Origin: Arachis hypogaea
Taxonomy: Eukaryota > Streptophyta > Magnoliopsida > Fabales > Fabaceae
DNA: 64,000 nucleotides
Direction of reading: 5' to 3'
Assembly (NCBI RefSeq): GCF_003086295.3
Contig: NC_092048.1
Coordinates: forward strand, 41,354,425-41,418,424
Positions 8,845 to 20,813 of this stretch are shown in pieces. Numbering within the stretch: position 1 is the first letter of the stretch; each line of letters begins with the position of its first letter. A model generated the notes under the pieces. The model did not search any database and was not told the DNA's origin. It saw only the letters and a list, made by a program, of their open reading frames with translations. The translations under genes were made by a program, and so were the position numbers.

Positions 8845-11766
8845 TTAGGGTGGTTGATGACTGAAATATCGTAGCTTATCCCCCCTGACAGTGATCCTCT
8901 TCTTTGTTCCTTGATGTTCAATTTCAGCATGCTCTAGTGAGAGTATATTGCTGACAGTGTAGTAATCATCAGTCTGTTGGCTTGCTCCCAGTTGTTGATA
9001 GATCAATTGCACTTTATCACCTTTGGAAAACCCTTCTGTTGGAATCTTTTTGTTCTTCCAACCCCTTTTTGTTTTGTTCTTGTTTTTCTTCCTTCCTTTT
9101 GTTGACCTTTCTTCTTTGACAGTAGGCTTCCCTTGGAGATTTCTCCTTTTAGTGGCTAACACTCCAATATCTTCTTGAATTTCTGCATCATTCTGCACAG
9201 TCTCTTGTTTTGGGAGGTTGCTGTTAATTGTCTTGTTAATTCCTTCCTTCAACTGTGATTCTTCCTTGTCAGGTTCCATACAGTTCTTCTTCTCATCACT
9301 TAACTGTGTTTCTAGTAATACACTCAGAGTGACACTTTCATCATGCATTCTGAGAGTCAATTCTCCTTGCTCTACGTCTATGATGGCCCTAGCAGTGGCC
9401 AAGAACGGTCTTCCAAGTATGATAGACTCACTCTCATCCTCATCTGAGTCTAGAATCACGAAATCTACAGGGAATATGAATCTGTCTACCTTGACTAGAA
9501 GGTTCTCAATCACACCCTTGGGACATATCACCGACTTGTCCACCAGTTCTAGAGACATCTGTACTGGTTTTACCTCTTCTATGCACAACTTTTTCACTAG
9601 AGAGGATCGCATTAGATTGATACTGGCTCCTAAGTCACACATTGCTTTGTTGATGGTCACACTACCAATAGTACAGGGTAGAAAGAAACTTCCGGGGTCT
9701 TCAATCTTAGGGGGAAGTCCTTTTTGGATCAATGCTCTGCATTCTTCAATGAGCAGTATAGTTTCATTCACTTCCTAACTCCTCTTCTTGTTGATAAGCT
9801 CCTTCAAAAACTTGGCATATAAAGGCATCTGTTCCAATACTTCAGCCAGTGGAATGTTTATCTCTAATTTCTTGAAAGTCTCAAGGAACTTATGAAAGTG
9901 TTGGTCTTTAGTCTCTTTGCTGAACCTTTGAGGATAGGGCAATGGAGGTGTAAAGTTCTTCTCCACTTGCTGCTGTCCTGGAGCCAGCTCTCCCATGTTC
10001 TACTTTCCTTTTCTCAAATTTTGTGGCTGCTCACCCTTTTCTTGAACCTGATTTGGAGTTTGCTTGCTTGCTGTTGTATCCTCATCATTGGCTTTCTCGT
10101 CTTCAGCTTGTTTCTTGTCACTTTCCTTTGGTTTCTTGGTTGCTTCTTCATTTTTCACCAGGATCTTTCCACTCCTTAGTTGTATTGCTTTGCACTCCTC
10201 TTTTGGATTAGGAATGGTGTCACTTGGTAGTGAACTTGATGGTCTCTCTGTTGCAAAGTGTTTAGAGAGCTGACCAATTTGTCTCTCCAAATTCTTTATG
10301 GAGGCTTCTTAGTTCTTGGCTGTCATTTCTTGGTGTTTCCACATTTTTTCTATCAAGGTTTTCAGGTTAGTGATTCTTTGAGATTCTGGTGATGTTTGCG
10401 GTTGGTTGTGAGATGTGGATGGTGGATGGTAGGCAGTTTGGTTGGTGGGTTGGTTATTGGATGGATAATCGTTGGAGTTGGGGTAGTTGTTTTGGGGTTT
10501 TCTGTAAGGGTTTTGGTTAGTTTGCTGCTGGTTGTGGCTTTGGTTGTTTCTTGAAGTATTTTGATTTGAGTTCCTCTGCCATGGTTGTTGGTTCTGGTTG
10601 TGATTGTCTCCCCATCTAAGGTTTGGGTGGTTCTTCCAAGAGGGGTTGTAAGTATCACCATAGACTTCATTTGGCCCAGAATTTTGGTTGTGCATGTACC
10701 GGACTTGCTCTTGCTGTTGCTCCTCTTGAGTTTCTTCATTTTGCCCCCATGTGGTTGATGGTTGGCTTGTGTTAACTGCTGCAACTTGGAGGCTATCAAT
10801 CCTCTTGGCCATTTGCTCAAATTGTTGTTGAATTTGTTGCTGCATCATCTTGTTTTGAGCTAGGATTGAGTTCACTCCTTCCAACTCCATCACTCCTTTC
10901 TTTTGTGATGGTTGGCGTTGTCTTTGGTGAGCAAAGAAGTATTGGTTGTTGGCCACCATATCAATGAGATTTTGGGCTTCCTCTGCAGTTTTCATTAGTT
11001 GTAAAGAGCCTCCTGCTGAATAATCCAAAGCCTCTTGAGATTTCAGTGTCAAGCCTTCATAGAAATTCTGCAATCTGTCCCACTCACTGAACATTCCCGG
11101 TGGACACTTCCTGATTAGAGCTTTGTATCGTTCCCATGCTTCATACAAGGGTTCAACCTCCATTTGTGTGAATGTTTGCACTTCAGTCTTCAATCTAATA
11201 ACTCTTTGAGGTGGGTAAAACTTGGCAAGGAACTTGGTTACTAGATCATCCCAATTGTTGATGCTGTCTCTTGGGAAGGATTTCAACCATTGAGTGGCTT
11301 TGTCTCTGAGAGAAAATGGAAATAGCAGTAGCTTGTAACTGTCAGGGTGCACACCATTGGTTTTGACAGTGTCACAAATCCTTAAGAAGGTGGACAAGTG
11401 TTGGTTAGGGTCTTCAAGTAGTCCTCCTCCATAAGAACAATTGTTTTGAACTAAGGTAATGAGTTGTGGCTTTAGTTCAAAGTTATTTGCATTAACATTT
11501 GGGGTGAGAATGCTACTCCCACACTGTCTAGGATCTGCACATGTGTAGGAAGCCAAAACTCTTCTCTGTGGTGGATTATTGTTGTTATTGGCTGTCCCTT
11601 CTGCTCCATTTGGTGGATTTGTTAAGTGTTCCTCCATATCTTGGAATTCTTCTTCTGACTCCTCTTCTCCAACAATATTTTTTCCTCTTTCAGCTCTTCT
11701 TAATCTTCTGAGGGTTCTTTCGTCTTGTTCACAAAAAGTGGGTATAATTCTCCTTGTACCTGACAT
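8845..11766 (-). pseudogene. gag: Gag-protease polyprotein of element F with an integrase-like C-terminal tail; three in-frame stops
   Basis: The ATG at 11766 opens one frame of 974 codons with no frameshift but stops near 10308, 9998 and 9773. Codons 1-486 are Gag: a retrotransposon Gag core at about 120-240 (K-A-T-Q-W-L-K-S-F-P, then P-P-Q-R-V, then E-A-W-E-R-Y-K), a Q/M helix and a Q/N-rich tail holding T-Y-N-P-S-W-K-N-H-P-N. No CCHC zinc knuckle is visible. Protease follows (D-L-G-A-S-I-N-L, codon about 710; L-G-R-P-F-L-A-T-A-R). The last 60 codons (G-D-K-V-Q-L-I-Y, Y-Y-T-V-S-N-I, G-D-K-L-R-Y-F) look like the end of a gypsy integrase, the GPY/F module. I infer an in-frame deletion of RT, RNase H and the integrase core. 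The stops fit C-to-T decay. Confidence 0.8.
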
Positions 11767-11957
11767 ACAACCAAAGCATAAGAATCACACAACACCGAAA
11801 AGGCAATAACACTTCAATCCATTGCTGAAGTGAAATGTTAGTTGGCTTAAGCAAAAATTCAAACAGTTAGTGTGTTAGTCAAAAATTAAAGAAACGGAAA
11901 ATAAAAAGTGCTTGATCTAGATCTCCACTTCACTTAATCATTGTCAATCTATTTCAA

Positions 11958-11975
11958 TCCCTGGCAACGGCGCCA
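11958..11975 (-). promoter_or_regulatory. Primer-binding site of element F (tRNA-Asp)
   Basis: The plus strand reads TCCCTGGCAACGGCGCCA, the 3' end of tRNA-Asp with CCA, at 17 of 18 positions. It lies 6 bp inside the 5' LTR. The leader from here to the gag ATG at 11766 is only about 190 bp. Confidence 0.85.
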
Positions 11976-11981
11976 AAAACT

Positions 11982-14041
11982 TGATGTGTGGAAAACGATC
12001 CAACACAAAACTCACCGACAAGTGTACCGGGTCGCATCAAGTAATAATAACTCACATGAGTGAGGTCGATCCCACAGGAATTGAAGGATTGAGCAATTTT
12101 AGTTTAGTGGTTGATTTAGTCAAGCAAATCAAGTGCTGGTTGAGTGATTTGTGATTGCAGAAACTAAATTGCTTGAAATGTAAAGGGAGAGGGGTAGATT
12201 GCAGGAAATTAAAGAGCAAAGAAAGTAAATAAGCTGAATCTTAAAGAACAAGTAATGTAAATTGCAGAAACTTAGATTGCAAGAAATGTAAATGGCTGAA
12301 TCTTAAAGTGCAAGAAATGTAAATTGCTTGAATTATAAAAGGAGTCGGGAATTTGGATTGCAGAAATTAAACAAGAACAAGTGAATTGCAATTAAACAGA
12401 AGAGTAGAAAGTAAGTTGAAATAAAGTAGATCTAAACAAAAAAGTAGAAATGCTTGACAAATTAAAACAGAGAATGACTTGTGCTTAAATTGCAGCAAAT
12501 TAAAAGTAGTTGAAGATCTCAGGAGTGGAAGAGACTAGAAAACAAGTCTAGATCTCAAATCCTTCCTTGATCCAACAAGAGCAATTGCAAAAGAAATAAA
12601 GAAAAGTAAATTGCAGAATTAAAGAGAAGATGAAGCAGTAAAGAGAAATTCGAATTCAATTGTGCAGAAAAAGTAAACAAGAGATCTCAAGATGAGATTG
12701 AGACAGAATTTTCCCAATTCTCAACACCCAAGACTCAAACAAAGTGCGTAGAAAGGAAAGCAAAAACAACCGAGGGGAAGAGAATTCAATCCTCCTTCCC
12801 AGGAACTTTCAAATTCTAAAAGCAACAACTCAAAAATATAAAGATGAGCTCTCTACTGTAAGTATGAAAAATTCTAAAAAGGGAAGCTCCAAAAGAAAAA
12901 GCTCATCGAAAAATTAAATTCTAAGCTATTTATACACTCTCTTCAAATGATCTTCAAGTCTTGAATTGGGCCCTTGCTCTTGATGGAATTGGGTTGACAA
13001 GAACCTCTGTTGATTGCTCTTGGTGTTGGGAAGAAATCTGTTTGCAACTTGGGCCTTGGAGATTTACGTTTGAGTCAATGTTTGAGGCAAACGTTGACTC
13101 AAATGCCTTCGTGCCAATTATGCAGCTCGGCCATGTTCTGCTGCCATCCACGTTTGAGCCAGCGTTTGAGGTCAAACGTGAGCTCAAACGTGGCCCTTCC
13201 CCTGCTTCTCTTCTAGCCAATGTTTGGCCCAGCGTTTGAGGCAAACGTTGGCGCAAACGTGCCTCATCCAAGGCATCAAACAGGGTTGCTCTTTCCAGGT
13301 ATTTAGGCACCAACGTTTGACCTTACGTTTGAGGCAAACGTTGGCGCAAACGTTGCCTTCCCCTGATTGAATTTTTTTAGCCAACGTTTGCCTCAACGTT
13401 TGAGGCAAACGTTGGCGCAAACGTTGCCTTGGCTTTGGCTTTGCATTCTTTTATGCCTTTGGCAAAGAAAACTTAATAATGCATGCATCATTGGCTTTGT
13501 TAATTAATTGCTAATGCATTGGCCAATTTGTTTTAACGGCATTAAAATGAAATGCATGCTTTCATTAGCTTTACTAATTAAATATTTCGTGCATGCATTC
13601 ATTATGTTTTAATTAATAAAGCCAATTGCATTAACGTTGAAAAATCATTAAATGCATGCTTTCATTCGGCCATAGTTAATTGCATGCATGCATAAGCATT
13701 AATGCATGTCAGTTCATGATGCCAAGGAACAAATGGTCATGGGCCACGCTTTTTCCTTCCATAGGCCACGCTTCCTTTGTTTCTTTCTTTTCTTCACCTA
13801 CAAGTAATCAAAACAACCAATCAAAGTATCACAAAATTCACAAAGCTTAAAATTCATTTAAAAACCAATAAATTTTAGCTTAAACCTCATGATTTTGTGT
13901 CAATTAAAGGGTGGTTAATTGAATCCAAGTACACATGAAATTCTACCCAAATGGCTTACTTATGGCTCAAGAAAGTGCATAAAACCTATTGAAAACAAAG
14001 GAAAAAGACTAGTGAAACTAGGCTAAGATGACCTGTCATCA
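11982..14041 (-). repeat. 5' LTR of element F
   Basis: 2060 bp, the partner of 5215-7274 at an offset of 6767. The palindrome array is at 13065-13427 and the TATA box (TATAAATA on the minus strand) at 12934-12927. Transcription should start shortly to the left of that and run leftward. Confidence 0.92.
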
Positions 14042-14079
14042 ATCCTCTGTCAGATATTCCCTTCTTGGCTTTCTGCTGC
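14042..14079 (-). pseudogene. 38-bp fragment of the element E gag-pol linker, trapped between insertions F and A
   Basis: This piece is bounded on the left by the ATCCT duplicate of F and on the right by the GCTGC duplicate of A (14075-14079). On the minus strand it encodes A-K-K-G-I-S-D-R and connects E's gag (24842 rightward) with its pol (5214 leftward). Confidence 0.8.
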
Positions 14080-15743
14080 TGATGAGCGGATAATTTATAC
14101 GCTTTTTGGCATTATTTTTAGTATGTTTTTAGCAGGATCTAGTTACTTTTAGGGATGTTTTCATTAGTTTTTATGTTAAATTCACATTTCTGGACTTTAC
14201 TATGAGTTTGTGTGTTTTTCTGTGATTTCAGGTATTCTCTGGCTGAAATTGAGGGACTTGAGCAGAAATCAGATTCAGAGGTTGAAAAAGGACTGCTGAT
14301 GCTGTTGGATTCTGACCTCCCTGCACTCAAAGTCGATTTTCTGGAGCTACAGAACTCGAAATGGCGCGCTTCCAATTGCGTTGGAAAGTAGACATCCAGG
14401 GCTTTCCAGCAATATATAATAGTCCATACTTTGGCCAAGAATAGACGACGTAAACTGGCGTTCAACGCCAGCCTTCTGCCCAAATCTGGCGTCCAGCGCC
14501 AGAAAAGGATCCAAAACCAGAGTTGAACGCCCAAACTGGCACAAAAACTGGCGTTCAACTCCACAAATGGCATCTGCACGTGCTATACTTAAGCTCAGCC
14601 CAAACACACACCAAGTGGGCCCCGGAAGTGGATTTATGCATCAATTACTTACTCATGTAAACCCTAGTGACTAGTTTATTATAAATAGGACCCTTTACTA
14701 TTGTATTAGACATCTTTGGATCTGGGGATTACCTTATGATCCTTTGATCACGTTTTAGGGGGCTGGCCATCTCGGCCATGCCTAGACCTTCACTTGTGTA
14801 TTTTCATACGGTAGAGTTTCTACACTCCATAGATTAAGGTGTGGAGCTCTGCTGTTCCTCAAAGATTAATGCAAAGTACTACTGTTTTCTATTCAATTCT
14901 TCTTATTTCTCTTCTAAGATATCCATTCGCACCCAAGAACGTGATGAAGGTGATGATTATGTGTGACGCTCATCATCCTTCCCCCTTATGAACGCGTGCC
15001 TGACAAACACTTCTGTTCTACATGAATTAAGCTAGAATGAGTATCTCTTAGATCTCCTAACCAGAATCTTCGTGGCGTACGCTAGAATGATGGCGGCATT
15101 CAAGAGAATCCGGAAGGTCTAAACCTTGTCTGTGGTATTCTGAGTAGGATTCAATGATTGAATGACTGTGACGAGCTTCAAACTCGCGAGTGCTGGGCGT
15201 TAGTGACAGACGCAAAAGGAGGGTGAATCCTATTCCAGCATGATCGGGAACCGACAGATGAATAGCCGTGCCGTGACAGGGTGCGTGAGCATATTATTCA
15301 CTGAGAGGAGGGGATGTAACCACTGACAACGGTGATGCCCTTGCATACAGCCAGCCATGGAAAGGAGTAAGACTGATTGGATGAAGATAGCAGGAAAGCA
15401 GAGGTTCAGAGGAACGAAAGGCATCTCCATTCGCTTATCTGAAATTCCTACCAATGATTTACATAAGTATCTCTATCCCTATCTTATTAATTAATATTCG
15501 AAAACACCATTATCACTTTATATCTGCCTGACTGAGATTTACAAGGTGACCATAGCTTGCTTCATACCAATAATCTCCGTGGGATTCGACCCTTACTCAC
15601 GTAAGGTATTACTTGGACGACCCAGTGCACTTGCTGGTTAGTTGTATCGAAGTTGTGACAATTATGAATTAAGATCAGAGCACCAAGCTTTGGAGCCATT
15701 ACCAGGGATTGTTCGAGCCTGGACATCACAATTTCGTGCACCA
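14080..15743 (+). repeat. 5' LTR of element A
   Basis: It starts TGATGAGCGG and ends CGTGCACCA. U3 contains GGCGTT-type palindromes at 14455-14561 and a TATA box TATAAATA at 14680-14687. Near the 3' end the block GTGGGATTCGACCC / CTCACGTAAGG / GACCCAGTGCACTTG is shared with other families. Small minus-strand open frames here and in the 3' LTR are duplicated shadows. Confidence 0.95.
14455..14561. repeat. GGCGTTCAACGCC palindrome array in the 5' LTR of A
   Basis: CTGGCGTTCAACGCCAG followed by CTGGCGTCCAGCGCCAG and further half modules, about 120-225 bp upstream of the TATA box. The identical array is at 23548-23654 in the 3' LTR. Confidence 0.85.
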
Positions 15744-15749
15744 AGTTTT

Positions 15750-15767
15750 TGGCGCCGTTGCCGGGAT
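15750..15767 (+). promoter_or_regulatory. Primer-binding site of element A (tRNA-Asp)
   Basis: TGGCGCCGTTGCCGGG matches the tRNA-Asp 3' end for 16 bases, then one G appears lost relative to the copy in E. It begins 7 bp inside the LTR. Confidence 0.85.
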
Positions 15768-17668
15768 TGTTTGAGTTTGGACAACTGACGGTTCATCTTG
15801 TTGCTCAGATTAGGTAATTTTCTTTTTGTTTTCTTTTCAAAAATTTTTCAAAAATAATTTCAAAAAAAAATTTCTCTTTTGTTTTCGAAAAATATAAAAA
15901 TGTTTTCAAAAATTTTATTCAAGATTTTTAATAATGAATTCTAGTGTTTCATGAAGCATGTTGAAGCCTGGCTGGCTGTAAAGCCATGTCTAAATTCATT
16001 TGGACTGAGGCTTGCAATTTGTTATCAAGAGCAATTTAGTTGTTGCTCATCCACCTGCTGCTGATCCATGATCACCTGCTGAAGCTTGGCTGGCCATTGG
16101 CCATGTCTAGTGTTTTGGACTGGAGCTTTCTTTGAAAGCTTGGCTGGCTAGTGAGCCATGTATAATTCCTGGACTGAAGCTTTAGACTAAAAATGCAAGA
16201 TTCCTGGAATTCATATTAAAAATTTTGGAATCCTTATTTTTTCTTTTTCAATAAATTTTTGAAAAAAAAATCCAAAAAAATCAGAAAATCATAAAAATCA
16301 AAAATATTTTCTGTTTCTTGTTTGAGTCTTGAGTCATGTTATAAGTTTGGTGTCACTTGCATATGCATCTTGCATTTTTTCGAAAATATCATGCATTCAT
16401 AGTGTTCTTCATGATCTTCAAGTTGTTCTTGGTAAGTCTTCTTGTTTGATCTTGATGATTTTTTGTTTTGTGTCTTTTCATGTTTTTCATATGCATTCTT
16501 GAATTCTTAGTGTCTAAGCATTAAAGAATTCTAAGTTTGGTGTCTTGCATGTTTTCTTTGCATAAAAAATTTTTCAAAATTATGTTCTTGATGTTCACCA
16601 TGACATTCAAGGTGTTCTTGGTGTTCATCTTGACATTCATAGCATTCTTGCATACACTCATTGTTTTGATCTAAAAATTTCATGCATTGCATATTTTTCA
16701 TGTTTTTCATAAAAATTTCAAAAATCAAAAAAAATATCTTTCCCTTTTTCTCTCATCAAATTCGAAAATTTGGATTGACTTTTTCAAAAATTTTTAAAAT
16801 CAAATTGTTTCTCATGAGTCAAATCAAATTTTCAATTTGAAAATCTTATCTTTTTCAAAATCTTTTTTCAAAAAAATCAAATCTTTTTCAAAATTCTTAG
16901 TTATTTTCGAAAATTTCAAAAATATTTTTCAAAAATCTTTTTCTTATTTTTATAAAATTTTCGAAAATAACTAATCAATTAATGTTTTGATTCAAAAATT
17001 TGAAGTTTGTTACTTGCTTGTTAAGAAAGATTCAAACTTTAAGTTCTAGAATCATATCTTGTGATTTCTTATGAATCAAGTCATTAATTGAGATTTTAAA
17101 AATCAAATCTTTTTCAAAACTAATTTCAATCATATCTTTTCAAAAATATCTTCTTATCTTATCTTTTTCAAAAATATCTTTTCAAAATATCTTTTCTAAC
17201 TTCCTAACCTCTTATCTTTTCAAAAATTTGTTTCAACTAACTAACTAACTTTTTGTTTGTTTCTTAACTTTTTCAAAACCACCTAACTAACTCTCTCTCT
17301 CATTTTTCGAAAATATCTCCCCTTTTTTTAAAAATTTCTTTTTAATTAACTAATTATTTTATTTTTATTTTTATTTCAAAAAATTTTCGAAAAAATACTA
17401 ACAATTTTCAAAAAACTATTTTCAAAAATCACTAACTCCTTTTCAAAAATAATTTTCGAAAATTATACCTCCCCCATCCTATTCTATTTATTCATTCATA
17501 TCCTAACATCTCATCTCACATCTCTTCCATTCTCACAGTTGTGTTTCTTCCATTATATTACATTCTGTGTCTCCCCCTCTTTTCTTCCCCTCACAAAGGG
17601 ATCCCTATACTGTGGTATAAAGGATCTCTATTATTATTATCATTTTTCTGTCCATTCTTCCTTGTCAT
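15768..17668 (+). other. Long AT-rich leader of element A
   Basis: About 1.9 kb without a gene, dominated by TTTTTCAAAAATTTT and TTTCGAAAATTT runs. It holds two copies of the motif TAAGTTTGGTGTC (16341-16354 and 16531-16543). A TATAAA at 17616-17621 is only 48 bp before the gag ATG and may be chance. Confidence 0.7.
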
Positions 17669-19994
17669 ATGAGCAGGAGCAAGGATAAGAACATTCTTGT
17701 GGAAGCAGATCCAGAACCTGAAAGGACTCTGAAGAGAAAATTAAGAGAAGCTAAAATACAACAATCCAGAGAAAACCTTTCAGAAATTTTTGAACAGGAA
17801 AAGGAGATGGCAGCCGAAAATAATAATAATATAAGGAAGATGCTTGGTGACTTTACTGCACCTAATTCCAATTTACATGGAAGAAGCATCTCCATTCCTG
17901 CCATTGGAGCAAACAACTTTGAGCTGAAACCTCAATTAGTTTCTCTGATGCAGCAGAACTGCAAGTTTCATGGACTTCCATCTGAAGATCCTTTTCAGTT
18001 CTTGACTGAATTCTTGCAGATATGTGATACTGTTAAGACTAATGGAGTAGATCCTGAAGTCTACAGGCTCATGCTTTTCCCTTTTGCTGTAAGAAACAGA
18101 GCTAGATTATGGTTGGATTCTCAACCCAAAGACAGCCTGAACTCTTGGGATAAGCTGGTCACGGCTTTCTTAGCCAAGTACTTTCCTCCTCAAAAGCTGA
18201 GCAAGCTTAGAGCTGATGTTCAAACCTTCAGACAGAAAGAAGGTGAATCCCTCTATGAAGCTTGGGAAAGATACAAACAGTTGACCAAAAAGTGTCCTTC
18301 TGACATGCTTTCAGAATGGACCATCCTGGATATATTCTATGATGGTTTATCTGAGCTATCAAAGATGTCACTGGACACTTCTGCAGGTGGATCCATTCAC
18401 CTAAAGAAAACGCCTGCAGAAGCTCAAGAACTCATTGACATGGTTGCTAATAACCAGTTCATGTACACTTCTAAAAGGAATCCTGTGAGTAATGGGACAC
18501 CTATGAAGAAGGGAGTTCTTGAAGTTGATACTCTGAATGCCATATTGGCTCAAATAAAATATTGACTCAGCAAGTCAATATGATCTCTCAGAGTCTGCAT
18601 GGAATGCAAGCTGCATCCAACAGTACTCAAGAGGCATCTTCTGAAGAAGAAGCCTATGATCCTGAGAACCCTGCAATAGCAGAGGTAAATTATTTAGGTG
18701 AACCTTATGGAAACACCTATAACTCAACATGGAGAAATCATCCAAATTTCTCATGGAAGGATCAGAAGCCTCAACAAGGCTTTAATAATGGTGGAAGAAA
18801 CAGGTTTAGCAATAGCAACCTTTTCCATCATCAACTCAGCAACAGACAGAGAACTCTAAACAAAATTATTCTAATTTAGCAAATCTAGTCTCTGATCTAT
18901 CTAAGGCCACTGTAAGTTTCATGAATAAAACAAGGTCTTCCATTAGAAATCTGGAAGCACAAGTGGGCCAGCTGAGTAAAAGGATCACTGAAATCCCTCC
19001 TAGTACTCTCCCAAGCAATACAGAAGAGAACCCAAAAGGAGAGTGCAAGGCCATTGACATAAGCGCCATGGCCGAACCTGTAAGGAAAGGAGAGGACGTG
19101 AATCCCAAGGAGGAAGACCTCCTGGGACGTCCAGTGATCAATAAGGAGCTTCCCTCTGGGGAATCAAAGGACTCTGAGGCTCATCTAGAGACCATAGAGC
19201 TTCCATTGAACCTCCTTATGCCCTTCATGAGCTCTGATGAGTATTCCTCTTCTGAAGAGAATGAGGATGTCACTGAAGAGCAAACTGCCAAGTTTCTTGG
19301 TGCAATCATGAAGCTGAATGCCAAATTGTTTGGCATTGATGCTTGGGAAGTTGAACCTCCCTTGTTCATCAATGAACTAAGTGATCTGGATCAACTGACA
19401 TTGCCTCAGAAGAGACAGGATCCTGGAAAGTTCATAATACCCTGTACCATAGGCACCATGATCTTTAAGGCTCTGTGTGACCGTGGTTCAGGAATAAACC
19501 TCATGCCCCTCTCTGTAATAGAGAAACTGGGAATCTATGGGGTGCAAGCTGCTAAAATCTCACTAGAGATGGCAGACAGCTCAAGAAAACAGGCTTATGG
19601 ACAAGTAGAAGATGTATTAGTAAAGGTTGAGGGCCTTTACATACCTACTGATTTCATAGTCCTGGATACTGGAAAGGAAGAGGATGAATCCATCATCCTA
19701 GGAAGACCTTTCCTGGCCACAGCAAGAGCTGTGATTGATGTTGACAGAGGTGAAATAGTCCTTCAATGGAATGAGAACTCCCTTGTATTCAAAACTCAAG
19801 GATCTCCCTCTGCAACCATGAGGAAGAAGCAGGAAAAGCTTCTCTCCAAGCAGAGTCAACCAGAGCCCCCACAGTCAAACTCTAAGTTTGGTGTTGGGAG
19901 GCCACAACCAAACTCTAAGTTTGGTGTTGAACTCCCATATCCAAACTCTAAGTTTGGTGTTGGAAAGTCTCAACAAAGCTCTGCACATCTGTGA
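17669..19994 (+). pseudogene. gag: Gag-protease of element A, broken by two single-base deletions
   Basis: The ATG at 17669 opens a Gag of about 300 codons: D-P-E-P-E-R-T-L near the start, Gag core with A-R-L-W-L-D-S-Q-P, F-P-P-Q-K-L-S and Y-E-A-W-E-R-Y-K, then an L-I-D-M-V-A-N-N helix. The frame is lost near 18551 (one A missing from CAAAATAAAA) and again near 18820 (one base in a C/T run). The third frame continues to 19994 through a basic linker and a protease with D-R-G-S-G-I-N-L-M at about codon 603 (relatives have D-L-G-A-S) and L-G-R-P-F-L-A-T-A-R. The C-terminus is three repeats of P-N-S-K-F-G-V, whose DNA is the AAGTTTGGTGT motif. No CCHC knuckle is visible. RT, RNase H and integrase are absent. 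Confidence 0.85.
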
Positions 19995-20012
19995 GGCTCC
20001 ATGAGAGCCCAC

Positions 20013-20059
20013 TGTCAAGCTATTGACATTAAAGAAGCGCTTGTTGGGAGGCAACCCAA
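20013..20059 (+). promoter_or_regulatory. Post-ORF double hairpin of element A
   Basis: TGTCAAGCTATTGACA (20013-20028) is followed by TTGGGAGGCAACCCAA (20044-20059), with AAAGAAGCGCTTG between them. It starts 19 bp after the protease stop. Confidence 0.65.
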
Positions 20060-20187
20060 TGTTTATCTAATTCTTATTTTTCATGTTTTCTTAGGTTCAT
20101 GATCATGTGGAGTCACAAAATAAATAGAAAAATTGAAAACGGAATCAAAAACAGCAGAAGAAAAATCACACCCTGGAGGAGCATCTG

Positions 20188-20361
20188 TCTGGCGTTCAGC
20201 GCCAGAACAGAGCATGGTTCTGGCGCTGAACGCCCAAAATGGGCAGCTTCTGGGCGCTGAACGCCAGAACAGGCATGGTTCTGGCGTTCAACGCCAGAAA
20301 TGGCACACAGATGGGCGTTGAACACCCAAAATGGCCACCAACCTGGCGCTGAACGCCCAGA
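20188..20361. repeat. Internal GGCGTT/GGCGCT palindrome array of element A
   Basis: Six modules such as CTGGCGTTCAGCGCCAG and TGGGCGCTGAACGCCAG at about 30-bp spacing. It lies 3' of gag-protease and upstream of the internal TATA box, like the array at 1983-2210 in E. Confidence 0.85.
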
Positions 20362-20689
20362 GTTGGATACAAAGGCATTTTTACATGCCTAAGGGGTGCA
20401 TGGATGTAATTCCTTGAACACCTCAGGATCTGTGGACCCCACAGGATCCCCACCTACCTCCACTCACTTCTTCTCACCACTCTCTTTCACATAACCCCAT
20501 AAACACTCTTCCCTAAAAACCCCTCACCAATCACCTCAATCTCTCTTCCCCACCAAACCTTCACCACTCACATCCACCCACTCTTCCCCATAAACCTACC
20601 TCATAAACTCCACCTACCTTCAAAATTCAAAACCAATTTCCCACCCAAACCCACCCATATGGCCGAACCAATACCCCACCTCCATTCCC

Positions 20690-20697
20690 TATATAAA
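20690..20697 (+). promoter_or_regulatory. Putative internal TATA box for the extra ORF of element A
   Basis: TATATAAA sits in a C-rich stretch about 330 bp downstream of the palindrome array and 190 bp upstream of the ATG at 20888. It is followed by a pyrimidine-rich leader, the layout of a plant promoter. I infer that the extra ORF has its own transcript. Sequence alone cannot prove this. Confidence 0.45.
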
Positions 20698-20813
20698 GAC
20701 CTCCATTCTTCACCAAATTCACACAACACACCCCTCTACACTCTCCTTAGCCGAAACCACATCTCCCTCTCCCTCTCCATATTTCTTCTTCTTCTTCTTC
20801 TATTCTTTTGTTT

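Larger units (their letters stand above)
5215..14041 (-). mobile_element. Element F: complete non-autonomous Ty3/gypsy element
   Basis: Two LTRs of exactly 2060 bp (5215-7274 and 11982-14041) bound a 4707-bp internal region. A perfect 5-bp target duplication ATCCT lies at 5210-5214 and 14042-14046. The element inserted into the gag-pol linker of element E in the same orientation. I count roughly 45 differences between the LTRs (about 2 percent), so it is younger than E and older than A. It carries gag and protease but no RT, RNase H or integrase core, so it depends on enzymes supplied in trans. Confidence 0.93.

Noticed and set aside
15230..15454. 74-codon minus-strand frame in the LTR of A, repeated at 24323-24547
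   Set aside because: It recurs only because the two LTRs are nearly identical; antisense to the element and without known similarity.
15574..15600. RNA polymerase III B box in the conserved LTR end (GATTCGACCC-like)
   Set aside because: It resembles a B box, but no A box at a proper distance was found and the match is lost in other families.
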